Under the pieces are notes generated by a model. It saw only the letters and a program-made list of their open reading frames with translations. It did not search any database and was not told the DNA's origin. The position numbers and the translations under genes are program-made. A DNA stretch of 64,000 nt from Berberis thunbergii. Lineage: Eukaryota > Streptophyta > Magnoliopsida > Ranunculales > Berberidaceae. Shown here piece after piece: positions 21,501-33,599 of the stretch. The stretch lies in assembly GCA_003290165.1 (NCBI GenBank), contig QNQO01000834.1, positions 434,001-498,000 of the forward strand, read 5' to 3'. Position 1 is the first letter of the stretch. Each line of letters begins with the position of its first letter.

Positions 21501-24413
21501 ACAATCCTCACACGCGATCAAAGGGACAAATCTAAAAGTCAGAAAACTGAAAAAAGTATATTTAAGTTTAAAATTAAAAGAAAAATGATATCATAACCAT
21601 TCCTTTTTATAGATAAGTGTTCGCAAACCATCCAACTAAAGAGAAAAATCTCATCAAAAGATAAATATACGCAGCAAATGAAGGATTTGAATAACAAATT
21701 GTAAATAATATAAAACAAAAATCAAAATACATTAAGTTTTCCTTTGTTTGAAAAGAGAAAATTCATAGGGAAAACTACCAAAAAATGAGAAGAGATGGGA
21801 GAGGTTGAAGATGACCATATAGTTTCAGAAATATATTTTGCTTTCACCCCCTAAGAAAACAATTTCCACCATTTTGCGACAAGTTACAACAGAGGCAGAA
21901 TGTACATAACAAAATAATTATTAGACAAACCTTTGTTGATAGGCCCCCAACAACCAGGCAACACCTTATATCAGTAAACTGCGCAAGTTTCTCCATCATG
22001 CTATGGACCCTGTTAAAATGAGGAGAAACTTAAAAAGATAAAAATAAAAAAATAAAATATAGTTGCTACAATGACAAGCAAACTACATAAAAATGCATGA
22101 CAAAATCTATTAGTCCAAACCAAACAAAGCTCCCTGGTTCCATATACTTATTACCCCTAGACTTATTAAGATCTCATTCATCGGTAGGGAACCACATTTG
22201 CTTGGTGGCATGTGTTCTTCCTCTTGGATTTTGGGGTCGTTCATGCCCTTTGTTCAAAATTTTGAAGAGTGTGCAGATGATAGCAACTTCCCCCAAGTCA
22301 GATGCTTGGGTACTGTCAGTTCCTGGGTTATTTATGCGGCGATTAATTCGCAATTTAGTGTAAATCAGGGTTAGAATGATCCGAACTAGGTATTTAGTGG
22401 TGGGTTTAGCGATTACCGATTAATTAGTGATAAATCAAGATTGTTCTGTTGGGTGGTCGTCGTCATCATGTTGGGTGGTCGTCGTCATGTTGGGTGGTGG
22501 TGATTGTTGCTCTATAATGTGTGATGTTTTGGACATGATTACATAATTTGTTCTATAATATGACTTTTGTTGCTCTATAATATTATTCTTATTAATCTTT
22601 ATTGTCAAGATATGTTATTTATTATAATTTACATTAGTAAGGGTATAAAATGTATACTTTAAAAAAGTCAACCGATTAAATCTGATTAATCCGCTTAATC
22701 TTTAATCAGTCTTGGACTGCGAAGGGTCAGGTCAGTTATCTGCATTTACTACATAGCTCGATTTATTATTTTGTTTCTTCTCTTTCAAGTTCTTAGGCTG
22801 AAAAACCAATTGTTAGTAGAGTCGTAGATATTTTTCAGTCTTTAATGTATAAGAAGGGCCGCCTTGTACAATAAAAAAAAAACTTCAATCTCGAAATTCA
22901 TATACGAATTAATGGTAAGTTTAAGAGTTAGTTATCAACATTCAAGATCATCCTCACATTGCCAGCCAAGGTGCCGAGATGTTACATAGTCCTCATTCGG
23001 TATGAAGAATTATAATATTAATGACCACTTGTACAAACTAAGTCAAACACGGATCCTAGAAATGAAAATATGTAGGAACCTCAAACAAAGAGAAAATAAA
23101 ATCCACATGTACATAGAAGAAAATCAATAAAAAAGGCAAGAGAGGATAAAAACATACTGTACAGCCAACTCCCTAGTTGGAGTAAGTACCAACACCCTGA
23201 TTGCATGTATACGCTTGGGACGAAAAAGTAACCTCTCCAAAACAGGTAAGGTGAAGGCAGCTGTCTGCATGAGATAAGAATGTCACTAATCATCATCAAT
23301 CAAGTTAAGAAACTCAACTGTAACTACATTGGCTTGTCCGTGGGGATATAGTACAAGATATCTAAGCAAGAAATTAAGTTGATAGATGTCAATGTGAAAG
23401 CGGTTAGTAAGGAAGAGCCCAAACTTATCTAAGCGCCCATTCCTTTTTAAATAACACCAATTTCATTCGTCACAATTGGATCAAACCAACATGTGGAAGG
23501 TGTTTTTCCTTACGTAATGCACTTTTTTCTGACTAACTTCACTTCTATTCAACCATCCAAGAAAACCCCAAATCATCCCCTAGTTCATTTGAGCTCAATT
23601 ACAATACTATAGACTAAAGATTCAACCTTCAAATAATAAAAACTTACCTTTCCAGAACCAGTGATAGCACTTCCACATATATCACGCCCAGTCAATGCTA
23701 ATGGAATGCAAGCGGCCTAAAAGTGGTAACAAAAAAAAAAAAAAACCTAATAATTACTTCCACATTAAAACAAACGATCGAGAAATCAAAATCTTAAAAT
23801 CCTTGGGAATAACTAAACCTGAATTGGAGTAGGTTTGTGATACCCCAGCGCCTCGCAAGCACGAAGCAACGGCCGCGAAAGATTGAGCTCCATGAACGAA
23901 TTTGCATGATACGAAACTCCTTCAGATTGTGCGAAGAAAGGCTTCTTAGTCTCTCCTTCATTCTTTCCATCCTCTTCATCTTCCTCATCATTAAAAGGTT
24001 CCTGCAAATGAACAACAACAACTCTTCGTCAGCTTCGAAGCCTTTTCATCTAAAATTACACGAATCAATAGAGTTAACAAGAAAAGAATATAGATATTTA
24101 CTTGCTTGTCTGGTTCAGGCTCGCTCTCATCATCATTATCGTCAATTGGTTTAGGGATTTGAATCCCGCCTTCTTCACGAATTTTGGAGATCTTCGCGTC
24201 GAGGGAGGTAGTGCTTCTTCGAGCATGCTCGTCTGCAACGGATTCGAAGTAGGATCCGAAGTCCCATGGAGATTGACTCTTTTTAGGTTTGTTCGATTTC
24301 TTCTTCTTTGAGAGTTCTTGTTCTAGCTCTTCGACGTCGTCGTCTTCTTCATCGCCACTGAATTCGATGATCTCTTCGTCACTTGGAGGTTCGAAGACGA
24401 AATCGTTGTCCAT
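15537..24413 (-). CDS. RH28: DEAD-box ATP-dependent RNA helicase RH28 (DRS1/DDX27 orthologue)
   Basis: Nucleolar helicase for 60S pre-ribosome maturation (family knowledge). Eighteen coding exons: 24413-24102, 24001-23819, 23716-23648, 23264-23158, 22009-21931, 21389-21216, 20891-20743, 20211-20116, 19746-19644, 19310-19248, 18902-18840, 18216-18120, 17480-17362, 17275-17233, 16905-16804, 16186-16091, 16001-15924, 15818-15537; about 737 aa. Acidic N-terminus (1-110), Q motif ending YHKPTPIQ (~165), Walker A AITGSGKT (~182), PTRELAVQ (~216), TPGR (~266), DEAD 291-294, SAT 322-324, TDVAARGLDI (~440), [11 protein letters not shown] (469-479), then a coiled, Lys/Arg-rich tail. Exon 11 begins GGGTCTT where GGTCTT is needed: a four-C run at 18900-18903 adds one base and breaks the frame. 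The intron after exon 15 has a GC donor (AAG|GCAAGT). No alternative family fits. Confidence 0.92.
17042..17201. repeat. 79-bp direct tandem duplication in RH28 intron 14
   Basis: Two adjacent copies of a unit beginning AAACATCTACCTCATAAACT (17042 and 17121), differing at about three to four positions. Both lie in the intron between exons 14 and 15. Confidence 0.85.
22446..22504. repeat. Short TGTTGGGTGGTCGTCGTCAT repeat in RH28 intron 4
   Basis: Three imperfect copies of TGTTGGGTGGTCGTCGTCAT follow each other in the 1.1-kb intron 4, the largest intron of this gene. The rest of that intron has no recognised element. Confidence 0.55.
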
Positions 24414-24844
24414 TGAAGGGTTTTGCAGAGGTTTTGGGCGGGGGCTGAAAGGGTTTTAGGGCGTAAAAGTTAACCTGAAGAGAAGAGAAGAAGAAATGGT
24501 TGGTATATGTACACCAAATAAATATTTGTGTGCACCCACAATGAGAAAAGTGTTAAGATTCTGAGGTGTGAATATCATGTGACTTGCGTCGTGTAATTAA
24601 CATAGGGCTCATTTTGGTCAATTTTTGTTCATCTAGTTTAATGATAGTCGCGGGAATGAGTATCTTTGGATAATTTTTTGATATATAATTTCTCGAGAAT
24701 GAGTATCTTTCTATATATATATATATATATATTTTTTTTTTCTAGTCCTTTTTTTCGAGTATATCCGAATCAAAGACTATTTATCTAGTCCTTCGATTCG
24801 ATTAGCAAATTCGTTGCTTAGATTGTTGAATAAACATAAATTAA
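24414..24844. other. 5' flank of RH28 and AT-rich spacer
   Basis: Upstream region of the helicase gene. It contains an (AT)n tract at about 24713-24732 followed by a T run. No further gene or element is visible before the TIR element at 24845. Confidence 0.5.
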
Positions 24845-27022
24845 TAGGGAGGTATTCAATTATGGTTTTAATAGACTGTGAAAAATTTTAAATCTCATGG
24901 ATTTTAATATATTTCAAAGGAGTTTACAGAATTCACTGAACTTTGATATATTTTAAGTGACTGAATTTTGTGAATTTTACAGAATCCACTGGATTTTGAT
25001 AGATTTTTATTATTTGATTTTCTTAATTTTACAAATGATTGTTATGAATTTCTATTGATTTTTATTGGCAAAAGAAAATGTTTGTGTCGTACCATATATC
25101 TCTCACATGGTGGTCGTTGAGCATAGAGAACACTACAGAAACCATCAATGCTCGTACTTGTGACTACTGACATTAATGCTCTTCACTAGTGGTAGCCGAA
25201 AATCCCACTCAAGATATGGATACAGAAAGGGAGCAATAAATCCTCCACTGGCAGCATCAACATGGATTGGTGTATCCCAACTAGTCTCCTTATTCTTCTT
25301 CACAAGAAGATCATTCAAGGTCTTGACATCCTCAAACTCTCCAGTCAAGGTTGAGCCCAAGATGGCAGCAACACAGATGGTATTCTCATCTACCATCCCA
25401 GCTGCTTTCACAGGGTCCATCACATAGTATCCTTCCCTCAACTTCACCTCCTTCAGTTCTACTTCAAAATATCTCGCGAACTTCTCCCAGCAAACCTGTA
25501 TAACATTAAAATTTTCATGATTGTTAAGAGTGACAATACGATGGCCCATTCAAATGAAATCATTTTTATCTAAGACCCACTAAGATTAGACAAGAAAAGA
25601 GCGTGTCAAGCTTTCTAGTTTATAATCACAGCGGTTCTTATCAAAAACCTTTATGCATATGTTAATTGAAGGGAACTTCTGAAGGTTATCAATGCTCTAG
25701 GTGCTTGAGGTAGCACAACCAACACACTATACGCCTATCCACAATTCATTTAGGACCAAATTTGACTAAACTTTGTATTTGGCATCTCAAGGTTCCAAAG
25801 TCCATATCGTGAGATTTACAAGTATGCTACCAAACAAGCACAATGATTTGTATACCTGAACATAAGCACCAGTGACAATGTTGGGCTTGTCAATGGGTTT
25901 ACCCTTGGCCTTCCTCTTGCTCTGCCACTTTCTCTTGAATGCTAGTCCAGCCAGCATTATAGTCTCCGATGACCCAACTGTCCCTACCCCAACTGCAGTA
26001 TCACTGTCTCCAACTGGAGCATTGAATAGATGTGCTATCATATTTACACAGCGGTTCTACAATAAATAACAAAAAATTAGTTACTTTGAAATTTTATTTT
26101 TATTTATTGTTAAAATCATCAATGGTAATATAACAGTTGGAGTTGGATAGGGAAGAATAGGCCTGCACATAAGCATTACACTCCGAGGATATAATAATCT
26201 ATTCGACATATAGCATTCCATTTCGAAACCCCAAATGGAATATGAACCTTCGCTCGATCAAAACCTTAACCCTAGCTATAGTTCCAGCTATGACTCCGAA
26301 TCTGCTGAATTTCCAAGAAGATCAGTTGAATTCATTGTCTCTGAGTGAATCGAACAATGCCGGTTTGAATCAAGAAACTTATCAAGAGGTCGAAAATGGT
26401 GATTCGGATTCTCAAATCCCGATCCGATAAGAGCTTCCGAGTCACCCCACACCAGTGCAACCACCACCTGAAGAAGAAGTTGAAAAAGTTGAGGTTTTTG
26501 CGAGTTTTTCATGAAATGTGATCCCTTCAAATGATGGAAATATGGTCGGTGAAGACAATTGAATAGATGAGCAACTAGCGAGTGATCTTGTGGCAGAAGA
26601 ACCACCAACAACTGGTGATTGAATTCGATTACCCAGCAAGCCCTAGCAGTAGTGGGTATGCACAATGTTGGTGGAAGAGAGGAATGAGAGAAATTGAAAT
26701 CCGAGGGGAAGAGGCTAAATTTGAAAAGGGTTTTGATATTTATACCTTTCATACATAAATCATTCAAAGTCCATCAAGTCAACAAATCCATCAAAATTTA
26801 TTGTTTTTTTAATACCCCCTAATTTTGGTGGACTTTTGAAAATCATGAATTGAATACCCCTGATTTTAATGGATTATAAAACAATAATTTAAAATCTGTA
26901 TTTTAATACCCCTAGATTTACACATATTATTTTAAATCCTTAATTGAATACCCCTATATTTTAATGGAGTTTAAAATCTTTCACATTCTATTAAAATTCA
27001 TAATTGAATACCCCCCCCCCTG
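24845..27022. mobile_element. TIR element (PIF/Harbinger-like) with captured GAD fragment
   Basis: The left end TAGGGAGGTATTCAATTATG is mirrored at the right end by ATAATTGAATACCCCCCCCC CCTG. Both ends carry further inverted blocks of TTTTAATGGATT/TTTTAATAGA type over more than 150 bases. The trinucleotide TAA flanks it on both sides (24842-24844 and 27023-27025), which fits the TWA duplication of PIF/Harbinger elements; classification is inferred. There is no transposase. Inside lies a two-exon glutamate decarboxylase fragment with its intron, plus unrecognised sequence at 26060-26750. The C run at 27011-27020 may be mis-sized. Confidence 0.55.
25145..26056 (-). pseudogene. GAD: Glutamate decarboxylase fragment (two internal exons)
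   Basis: Functional GAD makes GABA from glutamate with PLP. Exon at 26056-25856 encodes [17 protein letters not shown], then [20 protein letters not shown]; exon at 25495-25145 encodes [18 protein letters not shown], then [20 protein letters not shown] and [10 protein letters not shown] followed by a stop. The separating 360-base intron keeps canonical GT (after CAG) and AG ends. The upstream N-terminal exons and everything after the PLP-lysine region (INVSGHKYG in the family) are missing, and the Gly before HKY is Ser. This is a captured gene piece inside a TIR element, not a working enzyme. Coding similarity is high, so capture was probably fairly recent. Confidence 0.88.
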
Positions 27023-27169
27023 TAAGACTGAACTAAACGATAAACAAAGCGACAACTACTGAAGTAGACTACAACGAAAAAGAAAAAAATGAGATGAATT
27101 GTATCAATATCCAGACTTTTTTTGTATATTTTATAGATTTTATATATTATATATAGTAAGAGTTTACAC

Positions 27170-27460
27170 TACACCAAAATAGATAATTAGTAACATTCAT
27201 ATATTTTTTAATTTGTAACTCTTCATTGTGTTACAAGTCTTGTAACACAAAAAAGATGTTACTAATTATTGACTTAAGTTACTATTAGTGCTTTTAGAAA
27301 TAATAGTTTTACTATTAGTTTACTAATTATTTTACAACACCAAAATAAAGTATTTGCAACATTAATATTTTTGAGTTTCTAACTCATGATCATGTTGCAA
27401 GTTAAACTTGTGTTACAAAGTTATGGCAAGGTAAGTAATAAAAAAAATATATAATTGCAA
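27170..27460. repeat. CACTA-like terminal fragment
   Basis: Begins CACTACACCAAAATAG, the typical start of plant CACTA (En/Spm) TIRs, followed by subterminal-type repeats: GTTACAAGT, TTGTAACAC, GTAACTC, and a second ACAACACCAAAATAAAG near 27336. Only one end was found and there is no coding region. A one-ended remnant is the best reading. Confidence 0.4.
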
Positions 27461-27612
27461 AATTAGAGATTAGGATTTCAAATATCTCATCTCGTATCCC
27501 TCACTCTCCCTCTCCATCTCTTCCACTCATCTGATCTCTCCATTTCTCTCGATCTCTCGAGCTCTTGTGTTCGATTGAGTCATTTTCAGCATCTCTAGGA
27601 TAATAGATGGTA

Positions 27613-27802
27613 CAGAAATTCTAAATGTCGAGGGAAAGAGCGAGGAAACCAGCGAGGAAAAGGAGGTGGCGGGGGGTGAACCGTTCACCCCCTCGAGATG
27701 TTTTTTGCACGCGCATCTCGAGGGGAGTGAATGGTTCACCCCCCGTCACCTCCTTTTCCTCGCTGGTTTCCTCGCCCTTTCCCTCGACACATAGAATCAC
27801 TC
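27613..27802. mobile_element. GC-rich foldback MITE with 9-bp target duplication
   Basis: Exact 9-bp direct repeats TAGATGGTA flank the element (27604-27612, 27803-27811), which fits Mutator-like transposition. Termini are CAGAAATTCTAAATGTCGAGG and, reversed, GAGTGATTCTATGTGTCGAGG. The arms continue through AGCGAGGAAACCAGCGAGGA and GGTGGCGGGG almost to the centre, so the whole 190 bp can fold back. It is the best-preserved member of the family seen also at 8.2-8.6, 12.7 and 49.3 kb. Confidence 0.85.
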
Positions 27803-28059
27803 TAGATGGTATTGTCCTGGCTTGCCTGACCTAACTCTCTGGAAAAGTTCCTTTTGTTTACACAAATATGAGCTATAATTTCCTTAGCCATCCACATGTA
27901 CTTAGAATTTAAAAAATATATAAAAATAAAATAAAAATTGTAATCCCAATTTGTCAAAATGAAATGCATATAACCATGCCAAACATTCTCATTAATCAGG
28001 GACACTGAGAAAATAAACCAGCTTTGGAGATATGCTATATATATACAAGTTTACCTCGG

Positions 28060-28214
28060 TGTTATAGTCCCACGTCGCCTGGGTGAGAGATGGAGATATG
28101 CTATATATATATACGAGTTTGGATCTACATGACACAACGCGTTTTAAAGCCGTGCGGGTAGTTAGGTTGGGCCCAGAGCGGACAATATTGTTTCATGTGG
28201 ATCGGATCGTGACA
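28060..28214 (+). repeat. Short LTR (TRIM-like) remnant
   Basis: Starts TGTTATAGTCCCACGTCGCC and ends GGATCGTGACA, with a TATATATATA promoter-like box near 28100 between. This resembles the short LTRs of plant TRIM/LARD elements (TGTT...CCCACATCG...GTGACA). The 27 bases around the TATA box are also present just upstream (28026-28052), suggesting rearrangement. No target duplication. Confidence 0.4.
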
Positions 28215-28239
28215 TTAATTCTCCACAATTCTTTTAACA

Positions 28240-29815
28240 TCAGAGAAGGGGGCTTGATGTGGAGCATTCAGAGTGCTCTGCAGTGAACACATTTGTAGCG
28301 TTCTTGATAGTGAAAATACATTTTTTATCCGGGAACCAAATCAACATGTTCGAACAATCTGAACGTCTTATCAGAATATCCTGAATATCACTGGCTACAA
28401 GAGCTAGGAAGAGGTAATTGAGTAAGATGTCATTCCACTGGGGTGTTGACCATTGGGAGATTTGGGGATTGAGAATACAATCAGTCAGAAGTAAACCTAG
28501 TTTAACCCAACATTCCCGCCAAAGGTCGGTATTATCTCCCGACAACACTTGCCATTTGACGTAACACTTCATTATGTCTAAAGCATTAAGACTGCCTTTC
28601 CAAGCAAAAGAAACCAAAAACGGAAGTTTGAAAATTTGGAAAAGGCTTTTGGAAGCGAAATAAAGTGCTTTAAGTTGGACAACACGAGTGCTTTGAGGGG
28701 AAGAGATGACTTGCCACATGCTCTTTGCCATTAGAGCAATGTTTTTGTTCCTCATTGAGGGAATATTAAGGCCTCCCAAATGGCGAGGCTGAGTGATACG
28801 ATCCCAGGTACACATGTGCTTAGCTTTGCTAGTAGGTGTCCCGTTCCACCAGAAATTGCAAGTGAGAACATCATTTTTGGTAATAATCGATTTAGGGAGA
28901 AGAAAGTTTGCATGTTGTACACCAGGATCGAGTTAAAGAAAACTTTGATCATAACTGTTCTTCCCGCTTGAGAAAACACTTTGGACTTCCAGTTTCAGAG
29001 CTTAACATTGATTTTATCAATAAGAAATTGAAAATCATTTTCCTTCTTATTAGACATAAGAAGAGTCGAGCCAAGATATTTGTCCTTAGGATTGTAAAAC
29101 TTTGATCCTAGAATCCTGTTAATCATTTTGGCATGCTTCGGGTGAACATTGGAGTTGTAGTACACCAAAATTTGTCAAAATTGACCCTTGCCCCGAAGCT
29201 AAACAATATTGCTATAGATTTTTTGATTGAGTGGGCATCAACAAGGGATGCTCGGCAAAAAAAATAAGATCGTCTATATAAAGCAGGTGGCTAAGAGACG
29301 GAGAATGTCATTTGATGTTGATACTTTTAATTAACCCCATTGCGTCTGCTCGGGCTAGAAGACGAGACAAAGCTTCAGCAACCATAATGAAAAGAAATTG
29401 TGACAGGGGATCCCCTTGCTGAATGCCCATTGAAGGCTTGATGGAAGAAATGGGTGAGCCGTTCAGAAGGACCTCAAGGGAAGGGGTGGAGATGCATTAC
29501 TCAATCAGTTGAATACATCCCTAAAAAATTCCTAGTTGTCTAAGTATTTAAAGCAAGAAAAACCATTCCGCTCTATCATAAGTCTTGGCCATATCAATTT
29601 TAATGGCCACCCAGCCTTGTTTTTTTATTTCGGAAGTGCTTCATTTAAAAGAAAGTTTCATGAGCGAGGCTGACGTTATCCGCAATAGATCATCCAGGAA
29701 GGAATATCCCTTGGTTGGTAGAGATGAAATTATCTAATAGGGGTTTCATACGATTCACCAAGATTTTTGAGATCACACCTCACAGATAATATTACAAAGG
29801 CCTATAATACGCTTT
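28240..29815 (-). pseudogene. L1-type LINE reverse transcriptase remnant
   Basis: Minus-strand pieces in family order: RPIxLCNIIC and LVNRMKPLLDNFIS near 29815-29740; SIADNVSLAHE near 29680; GIQQGDPLSQF near 29430-29400; LYIDDLIFF (catalytic YIDD) near 29280; SQAGRTVMIKVFFNSI at 28979-28930; and the C-terminal WDRITQPRHLGGLNIPS, then MAKSMWQVISS, from 28815. Frames are broken by stops and shifts. The endonuclease half and the 3' poly(A) are not seen. It is the RT and post-RT part of a dead LINE. Confidence 0.8.
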
Positions 29816-31989
29816 TTTGCTCCGTTTGAGCTTAAAATTTGAGAAATTTATGGATTAATGCTAGAAATATTGTGTGAAAAATTCAATTCGCATCGACATT
29901 ATTTCTTGAGATACGTGTTTAGTTTACACTAATTATCATGATAAACGGTTTTTGTGAAGTTTTAAGGATCGCCCCTTCAAGTGGTATTGGACAATGGGTG
30001 CTAACCATAATATTTTTTTGAAATCCGTTTTTTACGAGATGACTCTTAATCCCCCTACCCTCCTACAATATTGTTTTAGTATTAAAATTTTGTTATGCAA
30101 ATGATTCTTATTTAATAAGTAGTTTGTAAATTTGTACGATACTAAAAGCCCATATGAGATTTATATAATTTAAAATGCATAACTTATAGTGTTAGCTTTA
30201 CATGGTTTTCTTCATGGACGTTGTTCCTCTTACCTAGTAAGCTCAACACTAAGACGTCCAGAAGGAAAAAATAAATCCTCATCGCCCAGTTTAACGATGG
30301 AGGCATACGAGTCAACTTGCAAGTCAATTTGAAGCACCGAAAAATGAGCTGAAGCGAACAAGTCAACTAGGTGAAATAATGCGTACGCATTTGATGCAGT
30401 GTAGTCAAGACGATCGCCTAGGTGTGCCTGAGGCATGCCTTAAGGCGTTTTACAAAATTCCACCTCAAAGTGAGGCAATGCGATGCAATGAAATGATGTG
30501 TTCGCCTCGCCTCGCCCCGCCTCAATCCAAAAGCTGGTTGTAGTCAGCTCAATTGCAACCCATTTGTAGCCTAATTGCAGCAAAAATAGGTTACAAAACC
30601 ACTCTATAATAAAGTTTTATATTTCTTGGTGTAATATTTGATCAATTTGAAAAAAACAAGATAATACATTTTTAAGTTTTGATAAATTTGTCACATTTTT
30701 TAATATTTTTTGGGAGAAAACATACCATGTTTTGATCAATATGTGATCAACATTAATCTTGATTTTTCATAGCTTAGTTAAATGATTTTTATATTTTTGA
30801 AATACCAATAGTGATTATACTTATGAATTTTTACCAACCATTCCACAATTTCTTCTAACAAATGTTTAATATTCTCAAGTTTTTATTCTTTTAGGATTAT
30901 TAATTTTTAATCATTTAGCGAATGTTTGCAAATTATTTGACACTTATGTAGTGTATCTTTCCCAATGCTATGCAACTTTATAATATTTCTAGTTCAATTT
31001 TAGGTAGTTGTATTACTTTTTGTACATATTTTCTTATATACTTATCAAAATGATAATGTATACTACTATACTGATATGTTTCAATTTATTATCAAATAAT
31101 ATTTAAAAAATATTTCAATTCTAGGTATTTATGATAATTGTCAAAATGAAAATGTATATTACTATGTTTATATGTTTTAATTTATTATAAAAAAATCTTT
31201 ATAAAATGTTAAAAACGTCTCAATGAAGTGTGGCGTCCGCCTCGCCTTCCCCTCAACAACTTAACTACAATGATTTGATGTCGGACTTGTACGAGTCAAC
31301 TCAGTCTAGTACGTACAAGTCGACTCTTATCAGGATTTTTTTATCTGTTTCAGATATTGAGAAAGATCTAAAGGCTGAAATCAATCCCCCAAACAGAAAC
31401 CTAATTACATTTTGTGTTCAGTTACAACCTTCTTTCAATTTAGAGAAGAAAAGAAGAAGAAAAACAAAGAAGAAGAAGAAACGAATGGAATCACTAGCTG
31501 ATCATTATTCGTTTCAGTCTCAGAAGAAGGAAGAAGAATAAGAGAGAAGAAGAAGACCGTCAATAGTCATCTATGACGATCGTTTCAAACTTTTATCCAG
31601 AGAAGAAAAAGAAAAGAAAAAAAGAGAAAGAGAAGAACTGAACTTACTTGGTAAACTCGACTTGGTTTGCTGATCGTTTTTGCTCGACTGACTGGTTCTC
31701 TGTTTCTTCCTCCTGTGTTTCTGCTTGAAGATGATCCCTTCATACATCATCATATTCACTATAAATACCAATCTATCTATTGGATATGTCAAATCCTTCC
31801 AGTATGATTTATAGTTTTTCGTCTTTTATTTTGTGCTACAAATATCATTTTATACATTAGTTCAAAAGGAAAATTCAGCATTTTTGTAACTCGACTATGT
31901 AGCTGGTTGTTGGGTAAGAAAGAGGTTTTTTTTTTTTTTTAAATTTATTTATTAATAATTTTATTTTAATGCAAGCATCATATTAAACC

Positions 31990-32127
31990 AAACACCTACT
32001 TAAATAGTACTTCTCACTACCTTCCTTTGCTCACTCAAAAATAGATTTTGCAAGAAAGTGACCAAACAAACACCTACTTAAATATTACATCTCACTGCCT
32101 TCCTTTGCTAAAAATAGATTTTGCAAG
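31990..32127. repeat. 78-bp direct duplication
   Basis: Two adjacent copies of a unit starting AAACACCTACTTAAATA and ending ATAGATTTTGCAAG. The second copy lacks a CACTC piece. Confidence 0.75.
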
Positions 32128-32223
32128 GTGTGCTTTTTCATTGTTGTGTTCCTATTTATATAAACAAGTTTCTAGTTACATTTACCACATAAGTCCCATA
32201 GTCTACGGTTATTAGCTATAACA

Positions 32224-32379
32224 GGGATGCATACTTAAATATGTGAAATTCAATTATAATACATATGTAACTTCAACTCTTCAAGTCTGTAAGTGCAATT
32301 CAGAGATGCATATACTTAAATATGTGAAATTCAATTATAATACTATGTAACTTCAACTCTTCAAGTATGCAAGTGCAAT
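32224..32379. repeat. 79-bp direct duplication
   Basis: Two adjacent copies of a unit containing GATGCATACTTAAATATG and AACTTCAACTCTTCAAG, about 95 percent alike by eye. Confidence 0.8.
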
Positions 32380-33599
32380 CCCTCCGGGTCTTCAAAATTC
32401 TTTGGTGATTAATTGTTCTATTCCAGGTTTTGGCACTTAGTCACCAAAGTAAAAAATTCTCAAGGCTGTTTTGTCTAGTATGTAAAACTTCTTTTTGTTT
32501 TGTCTTCTGTCCTGAATAAATTTGACCTTAACCTGAAAAAAGTTAATAGAATTCAACATTGATCAACATATTAATAATATAAAGTAGGTAGCAAAGAGTT
32601 CCTAGGTATTATGATTGCCTTTCAGGCCTAAAGTTCTCCATCAAGCAGCAACACGGTCGTGAATGAGGTAATTCTACCTTGTTTGATGTAATTTTTATTT
32701 ACTTTTTTCATCACTTTTTTTTTATTATGAAAAAATGAGTAGCATTTCTCGTTTCGCCTTGTTACGCACCAATGCACCGCTATGCCTCGAAAAAGATTGA
32801 CCACCTCGAGACTAAAAAATGCTTTTATAACATGAATTGGTTGCATAGCTTTTGAATGTAACTGATAGGAAATTAAGGTCCCTACTACATATTAGTCATA
32901 TTAAACATTCAACCAAGCACTCAAGGTCCATTCTACTTTATACCTGTTGTTGAAGGAGATTCTATAAATCAAAGACCTTCCCTATGATATACATAAAACC
33001 CACACTTTCACCTTATTGACAAAAGAAAGCCATCACATTCTTACTGTAGATTTTGAATGCTTCATTAACAGGTCTTTAATTTTCAGAATTTTAGACTTAT
33101 TAAACAATTTCTCTTTGCTTTGTCTGGCAAACAAATGAACTCACATAAAAATATTTGCTTCATTTCTCCGTTTCACTGTTTATCCTCCAACTTTCTCTAC
33201 TTTTCCTTGTCCATTTATCTCTTTTCACCCATTACAAGTCTACCACCACAACTTGACTCACTTTTCCTTTTCATTTGACACTGCCTTTTTATCCAAAAAG
33301 AACAAATGTTCTAGGCATTTTCATTTGGGCTATCATGTGGTTTTGCTTGTTTGAAATTGCAGCAAAGGAGTTGAGGCAGTGTGAAATAGAGCAACCATTT
33401 GGTTTCACAAATATGAAGATCAAATAGAACTTCTGAATTCAAACCAAGAAAGACTAAAAAATATATACAAACCAAAAACATTAAAGCCACAAGTTTCAGT
33501 TTTTGGTAATGAAAATTATCAGCAATAAAGCTACACGTACCTAAAAACAACCCCAGAATGAAATGCAGCAGCAGCAAAAGAACTCTTTTTCTTGTTAAA

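Larger units (their letters stand above)
29816..33599. other. Gene-free intergenic region with local repeats
   Basis: No gene is supported. Contents: AT-rich DNA, a GCCTCGCCTCGCC-rich patch near 30450-30530, GAA/AAG-rich purine tract at about 31440-31560 and 31600-31650, and two sets of direct repeats (31990-32127 and 32224-32379). The right end is the 3' flank of the RING gene. Confidence 0.5.

Noticed and set aside
26288..26767. 159-codon minus-strand frame as a gene in the TIR element
   Set aside because: No recognisable domain and no splice partner; it overlaps other frames and AT-rich TIR-side sequence. It might be further captured sequence but I cannot support it.
30395..31250. GCCTAGG/GCCTCGCC patches as ends of another hAT element
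   Set aside because: The two ends do not form convincing inverted repeats and no 8-bp flanking repeat was found.
31230..31541. 103-codon plus-strand frame as a small gene
   Set aside because: The C-terminal half is coded by a purine-rich AAG/GAA tract and there is no family match or promoter.
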